NCBI GenBank assembly: GCA_933228895.1
Contig: OW121847.1
Span: 79,401,656-79,465,655, forward strand
Direction of reading: 5' to 3'
Length of the DNA stretch: 64,000 nucleotides
Origin: Platycnemis pennipes
Lineage: Eukaryota; Arthropoda; Insecta; Odonata; Platycnemididae
The notes beneath the pieces were generated by a model that had not been told where the DNA came from, ran no database searches, and was given only the letters and a program-made list of their open reading frames with translations. The position numbers and the translations under genes were made by a program. Within the stretch, counting starts at the first letter, position 1. Each line of letters opens with the position of its first letter. Positions 26,688-36,830 of the stretch are shown here, in pieces.

Positions 26688-27362
26688 CTACGATTTACTC
26701 TGCGAGCCGGCGCGAGGGTGTGTGGCAGGGGGTTAATATCACCAAACATGCACTGTCGACATGCAGCTACGATCCGCAATGCTACTATTACGTGTAAGCA
26801 TGTTAGATAACAGAGTCACATGCAGCTAGATGTCTATTATCTACATAGCAATAAAATGATTACTGGTTATGATGGCATTTATCGAAATATATTTATCTGA
26901 ATAGACCTATCATGCATGGGTTAGTAATGTTAAAAAACTGCATTCTGAACTACAGACTGCTCCAATGATATATCACCTACCTATCTCTGCCTATTATGTT
27001 ATCTTATGGTACGCGGGAAAAGTGCCATTTTGAATCCATAGGTACGACAATCTATATTCAATATCTTCAGTAAACATATCCGTTGCAAATGTCTCCAGGA
27101 GATTTGATCAATACTTTAACATACGATCTAATAATGATTCCCAACTTAATTCCTCTAGTAATTCTGATTAGCAACTAAACTTATCGTGATACTTTCTAAC
27201 AAACCTAGCTGCTCTACGCTGCACACTGTCTAGTTCTCTGATCAAATCTAATTGCTTTGGATCCCATACGTTGGCTGCATATTCAATTTGGGGCCTAACT
27301 AGTGAAAAATAAATGGCTCTTTGGTGTTCACATCACACTTCCCAAGTACCTATCCTTTCAAT
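26688..27362 (-). pseudogene. CR1/L2-like LINE, C-terminal coding region and 3' UTR
   Basis: On the minus strand the translation runs YLGKCDVNTKE, then PQIEYAANVWDPKQLDLI, RELDSVQRRAARFVRKY, and a WESLLDR-like segment. An untranslated tail of about 300 bases follows and ends in the hairpin block at 26688-26745. EYAA.VWDP and VQRRAARFV are diagnostic of CR1/L2/Jockey-clade polyproteins. This belongs to the same copy as 27569-27930, split by the insertion at 27376-27558. Stops are present and the element is inactive. Confidence 0.85.
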
Positions 27363-27365
27363 AAA

Positions 27366-27568
27366 ACCCTAGCTTCCTACGAACAAATTCTGAGGTTTCA
27401 GACGTTTATGTGTGGAAACGTAACATAATAGTAACTTGAAAAATGGGCAACTTCCACAGAGAGAAAGAAGGCCTGAAAGAGACCTGAAGATGCTGTAAAA
27501 AGCGAAACCTGGTCGTAATAAACGTTTCTCTCTGTGGAAGTTGCCCATTTTTCAAGTTACCCTAGCTT
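27366..27568 (+). mobile_element. hairpin insertion with hammerhead-like core (Penelope-like derivative?)
   Basis: A 183-bp insertion (27376-27558) splits the LINE reading frame and is flanked by a 10-bp direct repeat ACCCTAGCTT (27366-27375 and 27559-27568). It contains perfect 36-bp inverted arms (27431-27466 and 27525-27560), whose outer two bases overlap the duplication. Between the arms on the plus strand are CTGAAGA (27484-27490), GAAAC (27504-27508), a 3-base loop and GTC (27512-27514). That order matches the conserved core of a hammerhead ribozyme. Penelope-like retroelements are known to carry hammerhead motifs in their terminal repeats, and their insertions vary in target duplication length. 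No protein-coding part is present. Confidence 0.6.
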
Positions 27569-27930
27569 TCTCTTGGCTTCGCCGCATATCTCCTGGATAT
27601 GTCTCCTCCACGATAAATATTTAGCGATTGTTGAACTTTAAGTACATTATGGATTCAACGCTTTCAATTGTATTTTTGAAATGCTATAGGATCGCTGTAA
27701 CGAATTATTCCTCTTCCAAAAACACACTTTTTTAGGTTTAGGTCTAACTTCCATTTGTCGCACCACTCTTGGATCACATCTAAATCCCTGCTAAGTGATT
27801 CCCTATCTTCTTCATTTGATCCACCGCAGTACAGTACCACGTCGTCAGTAAAAATTCTAAACTTATAATAACTACGGTACCCAAATAGAATCCACTCGTG
27901 GGTTCGTCGCAAATGCTTATCTGGCAAAAT
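27569..27930 (-). pseudogene. CR1/L2-like LINE reverse transcriptase fragment
   Basis: An open frame of 87 codons (27664-27927, -) contains KFRIFTDDVVLYCGG near residues 22-36. This is the F/Y-x-D-D catalytic box of a reverse transcriptase. DLDVIQEWCDKWKLDLNLKK follows, the standard segment after the box in CR1/L2/Jockey clades. Further on, in another frame, are KYLSWRRHI and CGEAKRKLGF (about 27570-27630), matching the YLG...W..HI...A.RKLGF block. The KLGF position is where the hairpin element inserted. The upstream N-terminal RT and endonuclease are absent. The XADD Ala is Thr here. Confidence 0.88.
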
Positions 27931-29180
27931 GGGAGAAGGGAGAACTAAAATTGAAAATGTTATGGAAGAGGAAGCAGAAAATGGCTAAAGCTACTTTAAA
28001 TAAGCCTGTAAATAAGCACAGAGATTTGACTGTTTTCTAGCGCAATATAATGCCTTCAGTCTGAGAATAGCCAGCGAAACAGCACTTTCGAAACTGCATC
28101 TCCCCAAACGGTGATGGTACTTTTATGAGAGTACTTAACCTTCGCTGTACCTTCCCATGATATTACGCTGTGGTAGAAATACGGGAAGATAGCAGACGAA
28201 TGTTTTACAGTTAAAACTGGGTGGGAATCAGATGAGGCGAAGAGAGCGCAGTTTTCCTATGCCGCGAATTCGGGTTAGAAAACAAACAGAGGCGGAGGTT
28301 TCTCAATGTAATTATCATCGTAAGAGCTTGGTTACCACGGAGTCTTATCAAATAAAGAGACAAATAGGATGAGAAACTATGTATCCACCTGCAGCTTCCG
28401 ATAATTACAGTCTGATATCGATATATCTAATAACGATGGTTAAATCCCTCCACGCCTTTATCAACCATCCCTCCACGTCCCAAGAATCCCATCCTCGCTT
28501 TCACTTCCCAACTACTTTTTAAGATGAAAAATAGTATAAGCCTCTGCGAATAACTACTGCTTGGATGCTGTAGCCCCCCAACTACAATAATACACTAGGA
28601 TATCAGTCCACTCAGAACACTCAGGATAATAATATAGATAGTTTAAAAAATCAAAGAGTGTGTGAGAAGGAAACAGCAACGAACATCAGAAATACAAAGA
28701 TGGCAGGCGTAGTAAAGGCGAAGAATTAAGACTTATAATGGATAGCATAGGAATAATAAAATTACTGGAGAACGTAAGATGCTGAATAAACACGAGATTT
28801 CAGCATGTTTTCCCGGTAATATCAAAAATAAAACATCAAATCCTGAATAGATTTGCTTGGACAAAATTTTTTTCAAGAATTTCCTTCCAGTCGTGGAAAT
28901 ATTACAAGGTACACGATCTTGCTCTATCATCAAAATTTGTCGGCACGTAGAAAAAACAATAAGGAAAAATAATACGAGAATAGAAAAATCAACGCACGAT
29001 TACGAAAATGCATGAACTCAGGGAAAGATCACGGAGCAGGCATCACAAATTCGGCCTCCCACGGCACCTAATCAAGAGTCCCATTTCAAAACAGAGCCGG
29101 GCTTTTCTTTCATTTCAGCGCGCAGCGCGATGTGGATTTCACGCGCGGTTACACTGCGTACCTGAGGCGTTTCCACCGGT
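27931..29180. other. AT-rich DNA with no recognised feature
   Basis: Frames are under 70 codons. No upstream continuation of the LINE endonuclease was found beyond 27930. Confidence 0.4.
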
Positions 29181-29565
29181 CGTTTCAAAATGGGGGCATT
29201 AAAAATGAAAGAGGATGAGGTGAGGGGGTAGAGGGGTTGGAAAGTGATCCCTGAGACTGCCGGGAGGGAAAAAAAACAATACGGGAGATGGAAGGGGATG
29301 GAGAGAAGAGGGGTCGCAGGAGAAGAGATAGCCTCATTCTAAAGGGCCATTGTGTGGGCCGGAACGTCGCGTCGATTCTTTCCGTATCTCCTGCTCTCTC
29401 TCTCTTTCTCTCTCTCACTCACCCTCTTCCTCCCTTCACCTCGTCAGCGATGAGGAATCGCTCAGGTAAAAAATTTCCCCGTCACGACGTCGACGTCGAG
29501 AACAAAAGTGTCCATCGATGTAAACAACCCATTTTGAGGGGGTGGTTCGAAGAAGAAAGATAGAG
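29181..29565. other. small island, purine-rich then CT microsatellite
   Basis: About 29200-29340 is GA/G-rich on the plus strand, and 29390-29440 is a CT-rich microsatellite-like tract. Overlapping frames of 77-91 codons are compositional. Confidence 0.4.
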
Positions 29566-30404
29566 AGAGTCATGAAGGGAGTCAGGAAATGCGTGGTTTA
29601 ACATCATGGTCCGCCGCGTCCCGAAAACAAGAGTGGAATCGTCGGACCGAAAAAAAAAAGTCGTTCGACCATCGATGAAAGTTAGAATACGGCCTTTTAC
29701 ATTGTGGAAACGATCTTCATACCAGTCACGACACTCTTTCCTTCTCAATGGGAGGAATAATGATACAAAAATATGTCCAAAGGTAAGAAAATTGATGTCA
29801 TTGAGGATATGAATAGGAAATTTATTCGGCTATTTGTGGCTGCTAAATTCTAGGCAGCTTACATATCATACGAACACTTTAAAGTTTGTGAAGGAAAATA
29901 GACCTTCGATCATTGGTGCCAAAGTACTACCAAGTTACTCAGGGATATGATCATTTATCACGTTCTCCTGATTCTCCAATTTTATTCAAGCATAAGTTCA
30001 CTTGTTCTATCACCCCAATAGGAACAATTTTGGCTCTTTACATCATAGCCACTATGCACAACAAATGCCATTGGTATTTAATCCTCTTAAGACAAAATGG
30101 ACAAATAAAAAATTCAACAAAATTCGCAAAGTAGATTTCATGAATACCGTTTTGCCAGAAAAGGCAGTATTATAGACTCTTCCAATGTTAATTCTAGATC
30201 AAGAAAAAGAAAATATTGTTAAGGTATACTGCAACACGCCAAACGAGCACTAATAGAAGGTTAGTTAGAAAGAAGCACTAATAGAACTTTAGTTCGCGGA
30301 ATTTTCGCTAAGAAATTGACGAGACCAAATGGCACATTGCGTCACTGTATTTGTATGACAAAAATGAGGAATAACGACACTAGTTACCTCATTTTCAACT
30401 TCAT
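29566..30404. other. AT-rich DNA with no recognised feature
   Basis: Overlapping frames of 68-88 codons near 29480-29810 and a 73-codon frame at 29913-30134 match no family. A short direct repeat around CACTAATAGAA occurs twice near 30248-30292. Confidence 0.4.
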
Positions 30405-30770
30405 TAGCATCTAAGTAATACCCTACGAGACACCACGAAGGTGTGTGGACTGTGGAAGGGAGTGAAGAGTGAAGAGTGTATGCAACATTTACGTGCAACT
30501 AAGAGCTACTTGATGCAACTATTAGGCAGCCATTCAACTAAGCATGCGACTAAGAGCTACCACTACAGACTACACTAATAATATTTGATCTACGAATCTC
30601 TTTGCTATGCCACCTATTATGTCATCTTATGGACCGCGGAAAAAAATTAAATTTTACATATATCGATGCAACAATCTTTCTCTCTAATCTAATTTGTCTA
30701 ATCTCTCTAATCTTATTTTCACAACAAATTAAGTAGCACCGGTTGGCACCGGTTATGTGATTGCCATTTC
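30405..30770 (-). pseudogene. CR1/L2-like LINE, C-terminal end and 3' end
   Basis: The terminal block (plus-strand GCATCTAAGTAATACCCTAC, then GAGACACCACGAAGGTGTGT) is at about 30409-30452. Further up, the minus strand reads FNFFPRSIR around 30630-30655. FFPRTIR-type motifs mark the extreme C-terminus of CR1/L2-clade proteins. The intervening 3' UTR matches the copies at 26.7 and 34.1 kb (AACTAAGAGCTAC words). It is 5' truncated near 30770. Confidence 0.7.
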
Positions 30771-31329
30771 CAAACATAAATTTCCTTATTATTTTTAATT
30801 CACTTGGTAAAATGTGTTTCTCCGTATTCTACTGCATTAAAATCTGAGCGAGATTACACTTTCCTGAATTATCACATGACAAGTGAAAGGCAAAACGGAA
30901 CAGAGGGCATTTCACATAACTAAACGAGTGTCTGAATTAGTCACAAGTACGTATAGAACGTTTGCATTATTTTAAATCACACAAAGCTGAAGAAACCACA
31001 CTTCATCAATACGCAAAGAAAATCTCTGAATTCCGCCTCTCCAGAGAACTAGAATAATATTCAACGTATGACGGCAAGGGCCCTAAAATCTTCAATGCTC
31101 TCTTTTTACATCGACAGCTTTTTAAGCAATCCGATGCGTAGAATTCGTTCGCAAAAGAAAATAAACGTCACTCCGAAGCTCCATCATTCGATAAACCCAG
31201 CGCACTCTTCCAGGCACTCGGACATTTATTTATTTCAATCCGAATGGCAGGGAAAAATAAAAAGGGGGGCTGCTGGAACCACGATGACCGTTCCCTCGCG
31301 AGCAGCTCAGCCATGAACACAAAAAACAA
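30771..31329. other. AT-rich DNA with no recognised feature
   Basis: An 82-codon plus-strand frame at 31068-31316 has no recognisable motif. Confidence 0.4.
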
Positions 31330-31720
31330 CTGAATCAACCACGGGGGCGAGAGGAGAGAGAGGCTCGACGTCGCGCAACACTGTCCGACGGAACTTTTCG
31401 GCGAGTGGCCGGTTCTCTCGTCTCTCGAGTGGGTTGGCCGTCGTCACTTGTGAAACGAGTGACCGAGATGAGGGTGACCCGAGTCCGAGATGGTGCCGTC
31501 GAGAAAAAGGGAGGGAAGCGAAGGGAGCATGGGAGAGAGAGAGAGAGGGCTAAAGGGCAGGCCCCAATTAGGACAGGGGGAGGGCGTTTAACAGCGTCGC
31601 GACACACTACAGCCCGAAGGAAGGGGGGAGCCCAAGGCGGCAGCCGTAGCTGGTGGGCAGGGATGGAATTGAAAAAAAGAACTCGAGCCTCGAGTTTTGC
31701 ATTTCGCTAGAGTAAAAAAA
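31330..31720. other. GC-rich purine-skewed island
   Basis: The plus strand is G+A-rich, with a GA microsatellite at about 31530-31545. Frames of about 90-101 codons on both strands are Arg/Ser-rich and compositional. No promoter element was recognised. Confidence 0.4.
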
Positions 31721-32002
31721 TTTATGATTTTAAGGTTTCAAGGTTTTAAAAAAATAAATCTCAAGACAGATGGAATCTAATTTGGTGATGGAAAAATCGA
31801 TTTCGATTAAAATTGAAAATCGAGTTTCAATATTCAAAGATCAAGGGAATCGAGATCGAGCCATGATCTTCGAGTTTCCATCCAAAATCGATTTTTCAAC
31901 TTCGATCGTGACCATTTTGTTTGATCTCAGCAGCGCGTAGTAGTCAGTTGAGGTCCTCGATGAACTGCCACTGAGGTCACTTCTTGTTAGAAGTAGATGC
32001 GA

Positions 32003-32250
32003 GTAGAAGTCAGGCAATACCTCAACAGGCCACCCGTCGATAGGAAAGTCAACCCCAATCCTCTGAAAGTCTGGGAGGAGATAAAGGGTGAATACCCCAA
32101 CACCTACCGTTTCGCGATAAGTGCTGAGTATGATAACGTCATCCGTCCCATGTAAAAGACTTTTCTCTAAGGCCGGTAAAATTGGAAAGGCACACTAGAT
32201 CATCAAGAAAGCATCTTAATCAGTTTATCTTTCTTAAAAATTTTAGTGAA
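32003..32250 (+). pseudogene. hAT transposase C-terminal dimerisation domain remnant
   Basis: In one frame VEVRQYLNRPPVDRK and NPLKVWEEIKGEYPNTY are read (32003-32120). After frameshifts come TSSVPCKRLFSKAGKIGK (about 32137-32190) and KHLNQFIFLKNFSEAEW (about 32210-32262). This is the hATC order: EV..YL...., NP..WW...YP, then TS.PSER.FS.AG and the KNL..L.FL..N tail. It pinpoints the element as hAT. At least two frameshifts and stop codons make it non-functional. The catalytic core upstream is missing. Confidence 0.88.
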
Positions 32251-32302
32251 GCCGAATGGTTCCAAGCGGTGACCCACATTAAAGTAAATTGTAAATTTTT
32301 AC

Positions 32303-32488
32303 TAATAATAATAATAATTTCTGTAATGATCACAGGTGCCCCCAATAACGATCATTGTCATATATATGGACAACACATTCAAAAACACCCATGCCCTGGA
32401 CAGTTGAGTTTTACCTAGCGGGACTCGAACCCGCGACCTTCGGAATGGCAGGCGAGGACTTAACCCCGCTGTCACCGAGGCCGACTAT
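32303..32488 (-). repeat. tRNA-derived SINE nested in the hAT element
   Basis: On the minus strand the element starts GCCTCGGTGACAGCGGGG with an A-box-like segment. It has a perfect B box GGTTCGAGTCC (complement at 32421-32431), preceded by CGAAGGTCGCG. The body runs for about 100 bases and ends in an (ATT)n-type tail, seen as AATAATAATAATAA near 32305-32320 on the plus strand. A simple-repeat tail and tRNA head define a SINE. A functional tRNA is ruled out by poor acceptor-stem pairing and the long 3' body. Confidence 0.75.
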
Positions 32489-32752
32489 TATATCAAGAAT
32501 GTTTTCTAAGTACATTTTTAGGGATTTTTTATAATATTCAAATATGTATTATGAGCCTTTTTCAAATGAATAATAAACATGTTTTTGTACCAACTGCATT
32601 TTTTTCAAAAATGAACCGTAGATTTTTTGGATTAATCGATCTTTTGGTTCAAATTTCGATTTTTGCTGAAAAGTCGAGCTTTTCATTTAGATTAAAGATC
32701 GATTGCTCGAAAAATCGATTTTGACCGACATTTTTCCATCACTAATCTAACT

Positions 32753-33479
32753 ATCCCGGTGGCCGAGCCCAAAACGGCAGGATCGAATAAATTTCGTACG
32801 ATGAATGAGGATAAGATGAAAGTTTCAAAAGGATATGTTCCCGTGGAATTACTATGACATTGGACATGCGACTAAAATTCCGCAATCAAATTCACTTCAT
32901 TTCGCCATCATAAAATGCTTAAGGGATCTGGCTGGATGACAAGCTTCTCACCACTGATGTCACCCAACCGAGTTTGCAGATTAAGGTGGATACTTTGTCT
33001 TAGAACCTTAAATATTACCGAAGTAAATATACCGTAAATATATTTACTTCGGTGATCCCTCCAAAACTGATAATAGATTTGCATAAAATCACACATAATG
33101 GTCTTATATATATACATTTGATTCGCAAATTTTCTTTATCTCTCCGTTACAAGAGTGCCTACATATATAATGCATTAATTATCATATACATAACCAAAAA
33201 TAGTGTCATTAGTATTTTGGAAGAGTTATCTCCTTAACTCGAGAATGCAAACTATTCTCACATCAATTCTAGAGTACATAACTATTACAAATCCACTTGG
33301 GGGTAATTTCACTTCTCCAAGTTTTTCTACCTCCTAGAAAAGTTGAAGGCGCAAAGTACCGCCTTGGTAAGATATTCTCGCTCTAGAACAACCACTAATT
33401 TTGACAGGGCTTCACTCCATTAAGAAAGGGACCCTGAAGGAAAACAACGCACCGTAAACGTAATTAATTCAGTGAGAAA
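32753..33479. other. AT-rich DNA with one perfect inverted repeat
   Basis: ACCGAAGTAAATATA (33017-33031) and its exact complement (33039-33053) flank a 7-base spacer. It could be a small hairpin or a relic of a miniature inverted-repeat element. No duplication was found around it. Otherwise no feature was recognised. Confidence 0.5.
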
Positions 33480-33860
33480 GGGAAAAAAAGACTTCATTAA
33501 AAAAACGAGGAAGGTCTGCGAGGAAAAAAAGGGGAAGGAAGAAGAAGAGGTATTTGAGAGCGAGAGAGAGAAGGTTCCAACGCCGTCACTCTTGGGCATC
33601 GCTCGCGTAATACGGAGCGAAAATGGCTTCCGAGGGATCGCGGAGAGGTGAGGAGATGCGACTGTGCAAAGGTGCGAAGGAAGATGGAAGAGATTTCGGT
33701 TGAGGGAGAGGGTAAGAGAAAGAAAGAGAAAGTGCGGGAGAAGGAGTTGGAGCTGGAAGAAGAGACTCAGGTAAGTCGAGGGAGAGATGCATAGTCGAGG
33801 AAAAATAAAATTAAATGGAGAAAAAGGGGAAAAGAGGTGGGGAACGGTGATGAAGAGAGA
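33480..33860. other. purine-rich tract
   Basis: The plus strand is strongly G+A-biased, with GAGAGAGA and GAAGAAGA type words. A complementary-strand Ser/Pro/Leu frame (33586-33792) is compositional. No gene is recognised. Confidence 0.45.
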
Positions 33861-34094
33861 TTGTCGGGAAAAGAAAAGATAAGAAATGAACAGGTACGAG
33901 AATTTTGATTTTATCAGATAAGAAAAATGGGGAAATGGGTCTTGCAGAAAAATTACTCAAAACAAGAAAGCGTATGAATGGAACCTATTAATGACTCTTA
34001 TCTATAAGTGAATACAAAAATAAGAAAATATTTTGAGAAGGCTAGAGAAGTATCTTATGGCACTCGATATTGAGTCCTGTTCCTATTTGCAGCT

Positions 34095-34375
34095 CATCTA
34101 CATCTATAAATTTCGAGCCACCGCGAGGGTGTGTAATCAAACATGCACTACCGACATGCAACTAAGAGCCACAGTACTAATACTTCATAGCAGCGTGTTA
34201 GATGTAAGTCATAACCAACCACATGACTAGTATCTACATAGTAACGAAGTGATTACTGATTAAAAATGCTGTCTCGAAATATATTTATCAGTATTTTCCT
34301 AGCATTGTTTAGTAATGCTTAAACATTCTTCATGCACTACAGACTACTCCAGCAATTTTCCACTCTTTCAGTTGA
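34095..34375 (-). repeat. CR1/L2-like LINE, 3' UTR and terminal block
   Basis: The terminal block CATCTACATCTATAAATTTC, then GAGCCACCGCGAGGGTGTGT begins at 34100. Words shared with the 26.7-kb copy follow: AAACATGCACT..CGACATGCA, CTACATAG.AA..AA.TGATTAC, CGAAATATATTTATC and CAGACT.CTCCA. No coding part remains; truncation is near 34375. Confidence 0.75.
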
Positions 34376-34524
34376 GCTTGGCTAAAATTTCAAGGGATGA
34401 CAGATGAAAAAATCAACATGTTTCCATTGCTATTTATAATATTCGATTTAAGAATCGAATGAAGGCAGCAGTAGGACATGGTACTCCAGTTTCCTATGCT
34501 GTACTGGGTCATCTAGCGTTCACT

Positions 34525-34625
34525 TAGTCCCATACAAACTCTACGCCTTTGCCCAAGGCGGGACTCGGGGAACCGCGACCGTTGAGTATGACATCGACAA
34601 GCTACAGATGGCTACAGCAAACCGA
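34525..34625 (-). repeat. tRNA-headed SINE fragment
   Basis: On the minus strand, TGTAGCTTGTCGATGTCATA is A-box-like and GGTCGCGGTTCCCCGAGTCC is an interrupted B box. The GGGCAAAGGCGTAGAG body continues toward 34500. The B box carries an apparent 3-base insertion. This is a decayed copy, in a different family from the copy at 19.0 kb. Confidence 0.45.
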
Positions 34626-35464
34626 TTATCATTTTTCATGAGTAGCTGCAAAGCATCAACATGATTTTTGAATATGAAGATGTCTTAAAAGAACAATTAC
34701 ACCAATAAAAAATAAAGATTTCAATTTAAATTAGGATTACCGGCTGAATGGTGAATTATTTTGTTCTCTTTGGAAATTCTGTGAAGTCTACCGGTATGAT
34801 GTTATGTACCGCACAGTACGTTCAAAATAAAGACCAAATTTCTCATCACGTGTCATTCATTCGTTCAGCTAGCACATTCAAACGACGAGGTATCATCTTA
34901 AGGAGTTTATCATCACCAGGAGGCGCTTAAAATCTTGTATCCTCTGAGACAGGTTAGCGTTAGTGTTTAGTCGTGGTGTTCCATACCTGTCCCGTACTTA
35001 GGGGTATCTCAGTCCCGGAGGATATTCGCTAGGGATGGGATACGATGGGAAATAAGACAGAATACACATGATCTTAATCAAAATCTCTAAGTAATCCACC
35101 ACCATTAAGACCCATCCATCGGACGTAGTGCGGAACTTAACGCTCCCTCTACGGCATTCAAAAGTGACCGTGGTTATGAGGGGGTACAATAATCTCCTTA
35201 CTTTCAAAAAATAGTTGGCTAAGGAAGGTATTAAAAGTATACAAGATACCGCATATAAATCTATTTTCAGAGCAATCGTTCATATAAAGGATACATATGT
35301 GTTCCCCTGAACTTCGAACTTATATCTTCTGGACGGCAAGATAATTAAAATTGACCAAATGATAACTATCACAGCTAAGCTGCGTGTTATTCAATACCAA
35401 ATAACAATCAGAGAAAGTAGTGAAAGCATTCAGTAGAGAGGCTAATTATCATACTTACTAATAT
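34626..35464. other. no recognised feature
   Basis: A 60-codon frame (34748-34930 +) and a 69-codon frame (34998-35207 -) match nothing known to me. Confidence 0.4.
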
Positions 35465-35467
35465 ATA

Positions 35468-35640
35468 AACATGAAGTGGTGCCTGTCTGTCTGTTCGTTA
35501 CGCATCTCCTCAAAAACTACTGAACCGATTGAGCTGAAATTTTGTATGATTCTAGGGTACACAATAGAAGGTGCTATGGGCTACATAAAAAAGTCTCAGG
35601 GCCCGGGTTCGATTCATGGAGCCAAATATGTATTTACATT
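35468..35640 (+). repeat. interspersed repeat with TGTCTGTCTGT ... CTGAACCGATT motif
   Basis: The segment includes CCTGTCTGTCTGTTCGTTAC, then CTCAAAAACTACTGAACCGA and TTGAGCTGAAATTTTGTATG. From general knowledge, this arrangement (a CTGT run followed by ACTGAACCGATT and GAAATTT) recurs as a repetitive block in many arthropod genomes. I cannot assign a superfamily from sequence alone. A tRNA B-box-like word GGGTTCGATTC (about 35604-35614) near the end could indicate a SINE 3' to it. No target duplication was located. Confidence 0.5.
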
Positions 35641-35879
35641 GGTTTAAATTGATTTTTTCCATTTATGGTAGCGCAAGAGTTTTTCATTCGCTCAGTAAAA
35701 TAACTAAATATTATCTATTTATATCATTCTTTCTTTATTTATAGGGAAATTGTTTAAATTTTCTTATTCTCTTAACAGATTTACACCTTGCCGTCTAGAT
35801 TTCTGGGCAATTTATAATTTACGTTGAAATTTATTGTTTTTTTCGGTTCTTTTCCAAGCCTTGCTAAGGCCTTCGCCAT

Positions 35880-36830
35880 TGTCGTCTCCGAAATTAAAAT
35901 ATCGTTGATATTTAAACAGTTCGTCAGAGAGGGGTGGCGTAAACAGAATTGTGCTTTTCGCGAGGATATAGGAAGGTAATGAAGGCATTGTAGGCTATTC
36001 GTGAAGCAAGGTTAGCCATATTTATCCGCACTAAGATACATGCTGCCTGCTAGCGCTACTCACGGATTAAGAAGGCTTGCATTCGGTTAAAATTAGGAGT
36101 ATTTAGATGAATGCTTCAGCGGTGTTTAAATTGTGAATGTCTTTTTTTCTAGTGCATTTGAACCGACCTGGGACATGAGAGAAGAGATGGAAGGCTTTCA
36201 AAATCGTCGTCGATGGAGATTCTAATGGAGCATATTGTCTCATTACGTATCCGTGGGATGTTCATTGATGCAATTGCAATTATCCTAAAAACGTTCGTCC
36301 AACAGCGATGCTGTAAACAGCATTGTTCTTTTCGTGAAGATATTGAAAGGTAATAAAAAAGGTATCACAGCTAATTCTTGAATCTAGATCGGCCATTTCA
36401 TTCGAAAAAATTATACGGGCTTACTTTTCGCGCTACTTCCAGATCAAACAGGTTTGCATTCGGTAAAGCTATAAGTATTCAAATGAAAGTTTCTGCGGGG
36501 TTCAAACGGTGAATATTTTATGGATTTGTACCGTATTCCGAAGTGGACCGCTTTCAAGATTGTTGTCTTTTGAGACACAAGAACGTGATAAGAAACGTAA
36601 ATGAAGTCTAATCAAAAATAAGAAAATCAAGATGAAAAAAATTGTGATATAGATACGTCAAATATATAGAAGAATCTGTGAATATGCGCAACCGAAATAC
36701 GAGCACCTGATTTAAGTAGGCTAAATCTGTACTAGGTAATAAGAATAGAATTTACTATAATTGGAATAAAATGCATTAATACGTATCCGTAGGAAGTTCA
36801 TTGACACCACTGTCATGAAGTTGGAGAATT
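35880..36830 (+). repeat. diverged tandem repeat, unit about 370 bp
   Basis: Two units align with an offset of about 372. Landmarks: GTAAACAGAATTGTGCTTTT (35940) with GTAAACAGCATTGTTCTTTT (about 36313); TTGCATTCGGTTAAAAT with TTGCATTCGGTAAAGCT (about 36077 and 36449); GCTTTCAAAATCGTCGTC with GCTTTCAAGATTGTTGTC (about 36193 and 36550). A third partial copy matches ATTACGTATCCGTGGGATGT (36242) as ATACGTATCCGTAGGAAGTT at about 36780. About 180 unrelated bases intervene before the third copy. Divergence is high, so this is an old array, possibly a minor satellite. Confidence 0.75.

Larger units (their letters stand above)
31775..32752 (+). mobile_element. hAT-superfamily DNA transposon, internally decayed
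   Basis: Ends: TGGTGATGGAAAAA at 31783 and its complement TTTTTCCATCACTA ending at 32744 match in 13 of 14 bases. They are flanked by ATCTAATT (31775-31782) and ATCTAACT (32745-32752). That is the 8-bp target duplication expected of hAT transposons, with one substitution. The 962-bp interior carries the transposase C-terminus (32003-32250) and a nested SINE. Subterminal regions are rich in AATCGATTT words at both ends. The short length against several kb for a complete hAT indicates large internal deletion. Confidence 0.85.

Noticed and set aside
32415..32488. Possible functional tRNA gene (perfect B box)
   Set aside because: The acceptor and anticodon stems do not form a convincing cloverleaf, and it continues into a SINE body with an (ATT)n tail.
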